DNA of 64,000 nt, from contig NC_065571.1 in assembly GCF_937616625.2 (NCBI RefSeq), positions 30,609,879 through 30,673,878 on the forward strand, written 5' to 3'. Of this stretch, positions 46,785 through 59,673 are shown in pieces. The stretch is from Mercurialis annua. Its lineage: Eukaryota; Streptophyta; Magnoliopsida; Malpighiales; Euphorbiaceae. Numbering within the stretch: position 1 is the first letter of the stretch; each line of letters opens with the position of its first letter. Made by a program: the position numbers and the translations under genes. Under the pieces are notes generated by a model. That model was given only the letters and a program-made list of their open reading frames with translations. It was not told the origin of the DNA and searched no databases.

Positions 46785-49700
46785 TGTCACGACCCAAATT
46801 CATGGATCACGACCGGCGTTAGGGTATGGGTATGATTGTATCAAAACCCGTAGCAAGCCTTGCGGAAACCACCAATCAAATAAACCTGCAGAAAATCCAA
46901 TGCTTGTGGGCAACCGAGACTCCAACTTAAACTAACAGTTTAAATATAAGTACTTCCATTAAATAAATATAGCCAGAGTTAAACAATATTAATGCCAAAG
47001 CATAAAATAAATCCAGTCAGACAAATCCGACAAACAGACTAGAATAATATAGACTTCTATTTTACTACTGCGGTCTAAGAATAAAAGTAGTTTGATAATT
47101 TATTAAAAGAAAATAAACCTCTGAGGAATAAAGATTCGGAGATCTGCAGACTCGCTCAAAATAATAAACCTGGAAAATTTGGGAAAACAACGGGGTCAGA
47201 TATACTGAGATGAGTTCGCAACACTATTTACATTTATTAAGTCTACAACCCTTAAATCAAAACCTTTAATACTAATAATAATAAGATTACGGAATAACAG
47301 TATTGAAATGATCCCAGCGTAAGTATGACATAGCATACTGATAAACCCAGAGTGGACGGGAATAAATCCTCGTCATATACCAGCGTGAGCAAGACATTAG
47401 TCTGCCGATCCCATAGTACTTACTGGTGCACACAGTCTCGATACAAGCCTATTGAGTAGTTCGTTTCAATCCAGATCCATAATCGCTTAGGGGAATGCCC
47501 TTTCCTTTGGTTGCCCTTTCAGTAGAGTAAGCCAAAGCGAGTCTTGCAGGTCTGTCTAGTCGCATACCCCTATAAAACAATTCTAAACATTTATAATACT
47601 AAAATAGATGCGGTACTTAATAAAGCAGTAAATAGCACTACAAACTCACTGCTTGCTTATCCACGTGAAACTTCGGCAAACCGCTAACCCTGGTTCGACT
47701 CCGGAGCGCGAGTAGTCGAAGAGTCTAAAAATAAATCAAAGTTAAAAATAGTTCCAACCCCTATCTCTAAGAATACTAGACACCACGTAGGACTAACACA
47801 ATTAATAAGTTAGACAAAATCACAGAGAAGCACAATCTCACTTAAATTGTAATGCCGTAAATAAATCAAGCCTACCGAGTTCATATTTAAAATTTATCCG
47901 AAAATATTAATTAAATAATATATTTAATAATAAATAAAATCCTTTCCTCAAATAGTGGGGTAGTCGAATTTCTTAAAACTAACAAGCTAATCCCACATGT
48001 CGGGCGACCCAAGTCTAACCCGACCCAACCATAAAACCAGAGTTATAAACCACAGTTTATAATTTAATATTTAATAAAAAATATTAATCAATATCGAAAT
48101 AAAACTCAATAGCTTGAAACTCAAGTAATTAAATACTACCGGCAATTATCTCAAATAATTAAATAAAAAAATAAAGCAAAAATATAACTTTAATCACAAA
48201 GGCATTCTAAGCCAAAAATATCCAATTATAAAACATAGTTTATAATTTATAGAAACAACTTTGATAAAATAATAATCAAAAATTAAAAATCGGAACTCAA
48301 TAACTTGAAATAGAAGTAATTAATAGTTACCGACAAATACTTAACTAAAATAAGTTATGAAATTATTTAAAAGCTAAAAATATAATTTTAGCCAATTTGG
48401 CACACCAAACCATAATTCTCAAAATGATAATTACCCGAGTAATTTTCCGATAAAAAAAGTTATAATATAATTATCGTTTTCAAAATATAGTAATTACAAC
48501 AATTTAAATTATAATCGAAACAAAATATCATTATTTTTATATAAAATAATATTAACTAATTACTAAATTAGAAATCAAAACGATAATTGAAAGTTTGGAA
48601 CCAAATCACAATTAATCAATCAAGACTTTTTATTAGAAAGAAAACCCAAAACCATTAAATAGAGAAAGCCTAACTCCCATTGAATTAAGGTAATGATCCA
48701 ATAAAAAATTCAAGAAGCCCACCACTCATTAATAAGCATTCGGCCCAGCTCATTAAATAATAAAAGCTCACACAAATTTAGTGACCTTTGTGAACAATAA
48801 ACCATATTCTCCAAACAAACACAACACCCGCCAAACACAAAACCAAATCATGGTAACCAAACACTGTAACAATTCTATAAGCAAAATTTCAATGTTCCCA
48901 CAACTACCAACATCATAAAGAACATAACAAGGGTTAACCAAAATCATAAACAACATATCAATAACAAGAACAAGAAATTGAGACACAATGATAGTAACCG
49001 AAAGCAGTCACAAGGACACGAATCAAAACGATCACATCAATAATGAATAACTTTCAACACTTGCAATCTAAACAAAACCCAAATCACCAAGATATTATAA
49101 TCCTTAAAAACACCAAAATTACAACCAGTAGAATAGTAACCATTCGGCATATCATCACAACAAACATAGAAACAATAACGCACAGAAACGATGAAACGGC
49201 GGCGACTATAGCGGATTGATTAACGTACCGTTTCGCGAGAACAAAGATGAGAATCGTAGAGGCGCGAGTCTACTATCACAGGCTAAAGACATCAATTTAA
49301 CGCTGAAATGAATAAGAACAGATCAAAATACCAAACTGTCGAGTTTTAGATCAAAACTGAGAATAACATAAAACGGTGAAACGACGGCGATCTTAGCGAA
49401 TAGAATAACGTACCAAATTCTATCTCGGAGCTTAGGGATTGAAAAGGATTGTGTCTACTAAGCTTGAGATAAAATGGATCTCAAATCGATTCTAAAACGA
49501 AAGAGATATCGATGAGGAACGAGAATATCAATTTTTAGCATAAACTGAGAATTTTAGAGATAAGAAATCTACCAAATTCTACATGAATTTGACGATGGAA
49601 AACAGTGAGTTGTTGTGAAAGATGACGGCTAGGGTTAGCTGAAAAAGTAGGGAACTAAAAGGGTTTAAAACGTTGATTAAATAGGGAGGGAAACGTAAGG

Positions 49701-49974
49701 AATAAATAAGGATGAATTAAAACTACTGTAACTTTTTTAAATTGAATCAGTGTTCTCCAAAAGTTAAAGGCAATGCATAGGCCATGATGGCCATGCAGAG
49801 AAAGGGAATTTGGATCTTGGGCCAACTAATGGGCTTAACCAAACTTACTCAAACCAAGAACCAACCAAAAAATTTATTTAAACTATGAACTGAACCATGA
49901 ATCCACACGCAACTTCAATTATTATAACCAAAACTCATCAGAATTTTTTTTAAAAACAACTACGGGATATTACA
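46785..49974 (-). repeat. Element A 5' LTR (3190 bp)
   Basis: The plus strand runs TGTCACGACCC...GGATATTACA and is followed by the TSD GCTAC. It is longer than the left LTR because of an 81-84 bp insertion at 47490-47573. An imperfect inverted repeat at 49774-49797 matches that at 42247-42270. The 72-codon minus frame at 48768-48986 is not conserved as a gene. Confidence 0.93.
47490..47570. mobile_element. 81-bp MITE-like insertion in the A 5' LTR
   Basis: It is absent from the other LTR of A (empty site CGCTTAAAAC near 40033). The ends are inverted: GGGGAATGC at the left and GCATACCCC at the right, with one mismatch in nine. The flanks suggest a TA or TTA-like target duplication (CGCTTA on the left, TATAAAAC on the right). 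It carries no coding. I cannot assign a superfamily. Confidence 0.65.
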
Positions 49975-52900
49975 GCTACGAAACCAATCCAAACGTTTAA
50001 AACGTTACTAAACAAAATCTAAACGTATCACCTTTTTAGCGATTTAAACCAAACGCTTCCGAATATTACGACACAAAACCAAACGTTTCACCTTTTTAGA
50101 AATTTAAGCCAAATATTTACAAATGTTACGAAATGAATCCAAACGTTTAAAACCTTACGAAATAAATCCAAACATTTTAAAAATTACGAAACAAAACCAA
50201 ATGTTTCACCATTTTAGCTATTTGAGCCAAACGTTTACAAACGTTAGAAAACAAATCCAAACATTTCCCCTTTATTAGCGATTTAAGCCGAACATTAAAA
50301 ACGTTGCGAAACCAATCCAAATGTTTAAAACATTACGAAACAAATCCAAATGTTTCACCTTTTTAGAGATTAAAGCCAAACGTTTACAAAAGTTAGGAAA
50401 CAAATCTAAAATTTTCACCTTTTTATCAATTGAAGTCGAATATTTAAGACTTTATGAAACTAATCCGAACGTTTAAAATGTTACGAAACAAATCCAAACG
50501 TTTTCCCTTTTTAGCGATTTAAGCCAAACGTTTACAAACATTACGAAACAAATCCAAACGTTTTACCTTTATAGTGATTTAAGCCAAACGTTTAAAACGT
50601 TTCGAAACAAATCCAAACGTTTTACCTTGTTAGTGATTTAAGCCAAACGTTTTACCTTGTTAGTGATTTAAGCCAAACGTTTAATACGTTACGAAACCAA
50701 TCCAAGCGTTTAAAGCGTTAGGAAAGAAATCCAAACGTTTCACCTTTTAAGCGATTTAAGCCAAACGTTTACAAACGTTACGAAACAAATCCAAAGGTTT
50801 TACCTTTTTAGCGATTTAAGCCAAACGTTTAACACGTTATGAAACAAATCCAAGTGTTTAAAACGTTACGAAATAAATCCAAACGTTTCATCGTTTTTGC
50901 GATCTAAGCCAAACGTTTACAAATGTTGCAAAATAAATCCAAACGTTTAAAATGATACGAAATAAATCCAAACGTTTCACCTTTTTAGCGATTTAAGCCA
51001 AACGTTTACAAACGTTACAAAACAAATCCAAATATTTCACCTTTTTAGCGATTTAAGCCATTTTTTAAAATGTTACGAAACCAATCAAAAAGTTTATAAC
51101 GTTATGAAACAAATCCAAACGTTTCACCATTTTAGCGATTAATGCCAAATGTTTACAAACGTTACGAAACAAATCCAAACGTTTCACATTTTTGTTAATT
51201 TAAGCCAGATATTTAAAACGTTATGAAACCAATCCAAACGTTATGAAACCAATCCAAACGTTTTCCCCTTTTTAGCGATTTAAGCCAAATTTTTAAAATG
51301 TTACTAAACCAATCCAAACGTTTATAACGTTACGAAACTAATCCAAACGTTTCCCTTTTTTAGCGATTAAAGCCAAACGTTTACAAACATTAAGAAACAA
51401 ATTCAAACGTTTCACCTTTTTATCAATTTAAGCCAAATATTTGAAACGTTATGAAACCAATCTAAATGTTTAAAACGTTACGAAACAAATCCAAACGTTT
51501 CACCTTTTTAGCGATTTAAGCCAAACATTTACAAACTTTACGAAACAAATCCAAACGTTTCACCTTTTTTGTGATTTAAGCCAAACGTTTAAAACATTTC
51601 GAAACAAATCCAAACGTTTCACCTTTTTAGTGATTTAAGCCAAATGTTTAAAATGTTACGAAACTAATCCAAACGTTTAAAACGTTAGGAAAGAAATCCA
51701 AACGTTTCACCTTTTAGCAATTTAAGCCAAACGTTTACAAATGATACGAAAAAGGTGAAACGTTTACAAACGTTACGAAACAAATCCAAACGTTTCACCT
51801 TTTTAACAATTTAAGCTAAATGTTTAAAACATTACGAAACCAATCCAAAATTATAAAACGTTACGAAACAAATCCAAACATTTATCCTTCTAACGATTTA
51901 AGCCAAATGTTACGAAATAAATCCTAACATTTCACCTTTTTAACGATTTAAGCCAAACATTTAAAACGTTACGACACCAATCCAAACGTTTAAAACGATA
52001 CGAAACAAATCAAAACGTTTTACCTTTTTAGCGATTTAAACCAAACATTTATAAACGTTACGAAACGAATCCAAACGTTTCATCTTTTTATCAATTTAAG
52101 CCAAATATTTAAAACGTTACTAAACCAATCCAAACGTTTAAAACGTTATGAAAAAAAATCGAAATGTTTCTCTTTTTTTAGCGATTTTAGCTAAACGTTT
52201 ACAAACGTTACGAAACAAATCCAAACGTTTCACCTTTTTAATGATTTAAGCCAAACTTTTAAAACATTTCGAAACAAATCCAAACGTTTCACCTTTTTAG
52301 CAATTTAAGCCACACGTTTAAAATGTTACAAAACTAATCCAAACGTTTAAAACGTTATGAAAGAAATCCAAATGTTTCACCTTTTTAGCAATTTAAGCCA
52401 AAAGTTTAATACATTACAAAACCAAAGGTTTCACCCTTTTACCGATTTAAGCCAAACATTTAAAACGTTACGAAACAAATCCAAATGTTTAAAACGTTAC
52501 GAAAAAAATCCAAATGTTTCCCCTTTTTACTGATTTAAGCGAAACGTTTACAAATATTACGAAATAAATCCAAATGTCTCCCCTTTTTAACGAGTCAATT
52601 CAAACGTTTACAAACGTTACAAAACAAATCCAAATGTTTAAAACGTTACGAAATAAATCCAAAAGTTTAAAATGTTATGAAAGAAATCCAAACGTTTCAC
52701 CTTTTTAGCGATTTTAGGCAAACATTTACAAACATTACGAAACAAATACAAATGTTTCCCCTTTTTAGCGAGTCAATTCAAACGTTTATAAATGTTACAA
52801 AACAAATTCAAATGTTTATAACGTTACGAAATAAATCCAAACGTTTAAAACATTACGAAAGAAATCCAAACGTTTCATCTTTTTAGCGATTTTAGGCAAA

Positions 52901-55900
52901 CGTTTACAAACGTTGTGGAACATATCCAAACGCTTCACCTTTTTAGCGATTCAAACCAAACGTTTGAAATATTACGAAACAAATCCTAAAATTTCACCTT
53001 TTTATCGATTTAAGCCAAACGTTTAAAACGTTACGAAACAAATCCTAACGTTTCGCCTTTTTAGCAATTTAAGCCAAACGTTAAGACGGTACAACACAAA
53101 TCCAAACATTTAAAACATTACGAAACAAATCCTAGTGTTTCACCTTTTTAGCGATTTAAGCCAAACATTTAAAACATTACAAAACAAATCCTATCTATTA
53201 CCCAGTTTAGCTATTTAAGCCAAATGTTTAAAACGTTTCGAAACAAATCCAACCAAGTCCCGTTTTTAGTTATTTAAGCCAAATGTTTAAACGCAATGAA
53301 ACCAATACAAACGTTTAAAACGTTACGAAACAAATCCAAACGTTTCGCCTTTATAGCAGTTTAAGCAAAACATTTACAAACGTTACGAAACAAATCCAAA
53401 CGTTTGACCTTTTTAGCGATTTAAGCTAAACGTTTAAAATGTTACAAAACCAATCCAAATGTTTAAAACTTTACGAAACAAATTCAAACGTTTCTCCTTT
53501 TTAGTGATTGAAGTCAAACGTTTACAAACATTTCGAAATAAATCCAAAAATTTCACCTTTTTAGCGATTTAAACCCAACATTTAAAACGTTACGAAACCA
53601 ATCCAAATGTTTAAAACGTTACGAAACAAATCCACACTTTTGACCTTTTTAGCGATTTCAACCAAACGTTTACAAATATCACGAAACAAATCAAAATGTT
53701 TCACCTTTTTAGCAATTTAAGCCAAACGTTTACAAACGTTACGAAACAAAGCCAAACGTTTAAAACGTTACGAAATAAATCCAAACGTTTCACCTATTTA
53801 GCGATTTAAACCAAACGTTTAAAATTTACGAAACCAATCCAAAACTTTAAAATGTTACAAAACAAATCCAAACGTTTCAGCTTTTTAGCGATTTAAGCCA
53901 AACGTTTACAAACATTACGTAACAAATCCAAACGTTTCACCTTTTTAGCGATTTAAGCCAAACATTTAAAACGTTACGAAACCAATCCAAATGTTTAAAA
54001 CATTACGAATAAAATCCAAACGTTTCACCTTTTTAGCGATTGAAGCCAAATGTTTACAAAAGTTACGAAACAAATCCAAATATTTCACCTTTTTATCAAT
54101 TTAAGCCAAATATTTAAAACCTAATGAAGCCAATCCAAACGTTTACAACGTTACGAAACAAATCCAAACGTTTCACCTTTTTAGCTATTTAAGCCAAACG
54201 TTTACAAAACTTAGGAAACAAATCCAAACGTTTCACCGTTTTAGTAATTTAAGCCAAACGTTTAAAATGTTTCACCTTTTAATCGATTTAAGCCACACAT
54301 TTAAAACATTATGAAACCAATCCAAACGTTTAAAACGTTACGAAAGAAATCCAAACGTTTCACCTTTTTAGAACTTTAAGCCAAACATTTAAAACATTAC
54401 GAAACAAATCCAAACGTTTCACCTTTTTACAGATTTAAGCCAAACGTTTAAAACGTTACGAAACAAATCCAAACGTTTTGCCTTTTTAGCGATTTAATCC
54501 AAATGTTTAAAACGTTACGAAACCAATCCATATTTTTAAATCGTTATGAAAAAAATTCAAACTTTTTACCTTTTTAGCAATTTAAGCCAAACGTTTACAA
54601 ATATTATGAATCAAATCCAAACGTTTCTCCTTTTTAGCGATTTAAGTCAAACATTTACAAACATTACGAAACAAATCCAAACGTTTAAAACAATACGAAA
54701 TAAATCCAAACATTTCACCTAATTAGCGATTTAAGCCAAATATTTAAAACGTTACGAAACCAATTCAAACGTTAAAAATTGTTCAAAAGAAATCCAAACG
54801 TTTCACCTTTTTAGCGATTTAAGCCAAACGTTTTCAAACGCTACGTAACAAATCCAAACGTTTCACCTTTTTAGCGATTTAAGCCAAACATTCAAAACGT
54901 TACAAAACCAATTCAAACGTTTAAAACGTTACAAAACAAATCCAAGCGTTTCACCTTTTATGAATTTAAGCCAAATATTTAAAACGTTACGAAACCAATC
55001 TATACGTTTAAAACGTTACGAAAAAAATCCAGACGTTTCACCTTTTTGGCGATTTAAGCCAAATGTTTACAAACGTTACGAAACAAATCCAAACGTTTCA
55101 CCTTTTTAGTTATTTATGCCAAACATTTAAAATATTTCGCTTTTTTAGGGATATATGCCAAACGTTTAAAACATTACGAAAACCAATCCTAATTTTTTAA
55201 AACTTTAGGAAAGAAATCTAAACATTTCACCTTTTTAGCAATTTAAGCCAAACGTTCAAAACATTACGAAACAAATCCAAACGTTTCCCCTTTATACCGA
55301 TTTAAGCCAAACGTTTTAAACGTTATGAAACAAATCCAAACGTTTAAAACGATACGAAAGAAATCCAAATGTTTCACCTTTTTAGCGATTTAGCCAAACA
55401 TTTACAAATACTACGAAATAAATCCAAACGTTTCTCCTTTTTAGCGAGTCAATTCAAACGTTTTCAAACGCTACAAAACAAATCCAAATGTTTAAAACGT
55501 TACAGAATAAATCCAAACGTTTAAAACATTACGAAACAAATCCAAACATTTCAGCTTTTTAGCGATTTTAGCCAAACGTTACGGAATAAATCCAAACGTT
55601 TCACCTTTTTAGCGATTTTAGCCAAACGTTTATAAATACTACGAAATAAAATCCAAACGTTTCACCTTTTTAGCTATTTAAGCGAATCGTTTAAAAACAT
55701 TATGAAACAAAGCCAAATGTTGAAACCGTTATGAAACAAATCCAAACGTTTCACCTTTATAGCGATTTAAGGCAAACGTTTAAAACGTTACGAAACAAAT
55801 CCTAACGTTCACCTTTTTAGCGATTTAAGCCAAATGTTTGAAACGTTGGGAAACCAATCCGAACGTTTAAAACATTACAAAACAAATACAAACATTTCTC

Positions 55901-58900
55901 CTATTTAGCGATTTAAGCCAAACATTTACAAACATTACGAAACAAATTTAACCGCTTCACCTTTTTAGCGATTTAAGCCAAACAATTAAAACGTTCAGAA
56001 ACCAATCCAAATGTTTAAAACATTACGAAATAAATCTAAATGTTTCCCCTTTTTAGTGTTTAAGCCAAACGATTACAAATATTACGAAACAAATCCAAAC
56101 ACTTCACCTTTTTAGCGATTTATGTCAAACGTTTACAAACATTACGAAATAAATCAAAACGTTTAAAACGTTACGAAATAAATCCAATGTTTTACCTATT
56201 TAGCGATTTAAGCCAAATGTTAAAAACATTACGAAACCAATCCAAACGTTTAAAATGCTACAAAACAAATCCAAATGTTTCCCCTTTTTAGCGATTTAAG
56301 CCAAACGTTTACAAACGTTACGTAAGAAATCGAAATGTTTCACCTTTTTAGCTATTTATGCAAAACGTTTACAAATATTACGAAATAAATACAAATGTTT
56401 CTTTAAGCCAAACGTTTACAAACTTTACGAAACAAATCCAAACATTTAAAAAGTTATGAATCAAATTTAAATGGTTCACCTTTATAGCGATTGAACCCAA
56501 ACGTTTAAAACGTTACGAAACAAATCCCAACGTTTCATTTTTTTAGCGATATAAGCCAAACATAAAAAACGTTTCGAAACAAATCTAAATGTTTAAAATG
56601 TTTAGCGATTTAAGCCAAACGTTTAAAACCAGACGAAACCAATCTAAACGTTTAAAACATTACGAAAAAAATGCCATCGTTTCACCTTTTTTGCGATTTA
56701 AGCCAAACGTTTAAAAAGTTACGAAACAAATCCAAACGTTTCCCCGTTTTAACGATTTAAGCCAAATGTTTAAAACGTTAGGAAACCAACCCAAACGTTT
56801 AAACGCTAAGAAACAAATCCAAAGTTTCATCATTTTTGCGATTTAAGCCAAACGTTTACAATCGTTATGAAACAAATACAAACGTTTCACCTTTTTATCA
56901 ATTTAAGCCAAATATATAAAATCTTACGAAACCAATCCAAACGTTTGAAATGTTACGAAATAAATACAAACGTTTCAACTTTTTAGCAATTTAAGCCAAA
57001 CCTTTATAAACATTACGAAACAAATCCAAATGTTTCACCTTTTTAATGATTTAAGCCAAAATATTTACGAAACAAATCATACATTTCACCTTTATAGTGA
57101 TTTAAGCCAAACGTTTAAAATGTTAGAAAACAAATCCAAACGTTTAAAACGTTACGAAACGAATCCTAATGTTTCACCTTTTTAACGATTTAAACAAAAC
57201 GTTTGAAACATTACGAAACAAATCCTAACATTTCACCTTTTTATCGATTTAAGCCAAACGTTGAAAATATTACGAAACCAATTCTAACGTTTCGCCTTTT
57301 TAGCAATTTAAGCCAAACGTTTAAGACGGTACGACAAAATCCAAACATTTAAAACATTACGAAACAAATCCTAGTGTTTCACCGTTTTAGCGATTTAAGC
57401 AAAACATTTAAAACGTTACAGAACAAATTATATATATTACCCAGTTTAGCTATTTAAGCCAAATGTTTAAAACGTTTCGAAACAAATCCAACAAACTTCT
57501 CTTTTTAGTGATTTAAGCCAGACGTTTAAAACGCTATGAAACCAATGCAAACGTTTAAACCGTTACGAAACAAATCCTAACGTTTCGCCTTTTTAGCAGT
57601 TTAAGCCAAACATATACAAACGTTACGAAACAAATCCAAACGTTTCACCTTTTTAGCGATTTTAGCCAAACGTTTAAAACGTTACAAAACCAATCTAAAT
57701 GTTTAAAACGTTACGAAACAATTTCTAACGTTTTACCTTTTTAGTGATTTAAGACAAACGTTTAAAACGTAATGAAACAAATCCTACTGTTTTGCCTTTT
57801 TAACGATTTAAGACAAACATTTAAAACTTTAAAAAACAAATTCTAATATTTCCCCTTTTTAGCGATTTAAGCCAAACGTTTAAAACATTACGAAACAAAT
57901 CAAAATGTTTCACCTTTTTAGCGATTTAAGCCAAACGTTTATAAACGTTACAAAACAATTCCAAATGTTTCACCTTTTTAACGATTTAAGCCAAATGTTT
58001 AAAACATTAGGAAACCAATCTAAACGTTTAAAACGTTACGAAAAAAATCCTAACGTTTCACCTTTTTAGCGATTTAAGCCAAACGTTTAAAACATTACGA
58101 AACAAATCCTAACGTTCACATTGTAGCGATCGCCAAACGTTTAAAACGTTACGAAACAAATCCTCACGTTTCACCTTTTTAGCGATTTAAGCAAAATGTT
58201 TAAAACGTCACGAAGCTAATCCAAACGTTTAAAACGTAATGAAACAAATCTTAAAGATTCCTGTTTTTTGCGATTTAAGCCAAACGTTTAAAACGTTACG
58301 AAACAAATCCAAACATTCAAAATGTTGCGAAACAAATCCTAACGTTTCACCTTTTTAGCGATTTAAACCAAATATTTGAAACATTACGAAACAAATCCTA
58401 ACATTTTACCTTTTTATCGATTTAAGCCAAACGTTTAAAACGTTACGAAACAAATCCTAACGTTTTTCCTTTTTAGAAATTTAAGCCAAACGTTTAAGAC
58501 GGTAAGACAAAATTCTAAACATATAAAACATTTCGAAACAAATCCTAGTGTTTCACCTTTTTAGCGAATTAAGTCAAACGTTTAAAATGTTACAAAACAA
58601 ATTCAAATGTTTTACCTTTTTAGCGATTTAAGCCAAACGTTTAAAATATTATGAAACAAATGCAAACTTTTAAAACGTTGCGAAACAAATCCTAACGTTT
58701 GACCTATTTAGCTATTTAAGCCAAACGTTTAAATTGTTAGAAAACAAATCCAAACGTTTCACCTTTTTAGCGATTCAAGACAAAAAATTTAAATGTTCCG
58801 AAACAAATCCAAACGATTAAAACGAAACCAATCCTAACGTTTCACCTTTAGAGAGATTTAAGCTAAACGTTTAAAACATTACGAAACAAATCCAAAGGTT

Positions 58901-59673
58901 TCACCTTTTAAGAGATTTAAGCCAAACGTTTACAAACGTTACGAAACAAATTCAAACGTTTCACCTTTATAGCGATTTAAGCCAGACGTTTAAAACGTTA
59001 CGAAACCATTCGAAACGATAAAACGTTATAAAATAAATTCTAACATTTCACCATTTTAGCGATTTAAGGAAAAAGTTTAAAACATTTTGAAACAAATCTA
59101 AATGTTTCACCTTTTTAGCGGTTAAAGCCAAACGTTTAAAACGTTACGAAACCAATCCAAACGTTTAAAACGTTTCAAAACAATTCCAAACGTTTTCCTT
59201 TTTTAGCAATTTCATTCAAACGTTTACAAATATTACGAATCAAATCCAAACGTTTTCCTTTTTTAGCGATTTCATTCAAACGTTTACAAACATTACGAAT
59301 CAAATCCAAACGTTTTTCATTTTAAAGGATTTAAGTCAAACATTTAAAACGTTCCGAAACAAATCCAAATGTTTCCCTTTTTTAGCGATTTCATTCAAAC
59401 GTTTACAAACGTTACGAAACAAATTCAAACGTTTCCCATTTTTAAGGATTTAAGCCAAACGTTTAAAATGTTATGAAACAAATCCAAACGTTTCCCCTCT
59501 TTATCGATTTCAGCCAAACATTTACAAACGTAACGAAACAAATCCAAATGTTTCACCTTTTTAGCGATTTAAGCCATACATTTAAAACGTAACAAAACAA
59601 ATCCAAACGTTTTCCCTTTATAGCAGTTTAAGCCAAAAGTTTACCAACGTTGCAAAACAAATCCAAATAAACC
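49975..59673. repeat. Satellite array, block 2
   Basis: This continues block 1 after element A, starting with the duplicated GCTAC and then GAAACCAATCC. The modules are the same. From about 52970 onward a variant with AAATCCTAACG in place of AAATCCAAACG becomes common. Internal duplications are marked by the rare phrase TTAAGACGGTA at 53081, 57321 and 58494. The segment at about 53740-55200 resembles 13138-14150 and 16066-17050 of block 1. The plus-strand frame at 52677-52886 is a repeat artefact. Confidence 0.95.

Larger units (their letters stand above)
18034..49974 (-). mobile_element. Element A: non-autonomous Ty3/gypsy (LARD-like) retrotransposon, interrupted by B and C
   Basis: It is flanked by a perfect 5-bp duplication of satellite sequence, GCTAC at 18029-18033 and 49975-49979. 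The termini are TGTCACGACCC on the left and GGATATTACA on the right, so on the minus strand the LTR runs TGTAATATCC...GTCGTGACA. The left LTR is split by element B after 62 bp. Without B the element is about 10.6 kb: two LTRs of 3.1-3.2 kb and a 4.34 kb internal region lacking ORFs. The primer-binding site (46769-46780) matches tRNA-iMet perfectly. Where I compared the LTRs (about 230 bp) they differ by about 3%. The element cannot encode its own proteins and shares its leader with element B. Confidence 0.9.

Noticed and set aside
39406..49974. Hidden or ancient gene in element A
   Set aside because: No frame of 60 codons occurs in the internal region on either strand. The few short frames in its LTRs have no domain and are not kept between the two LTRs.
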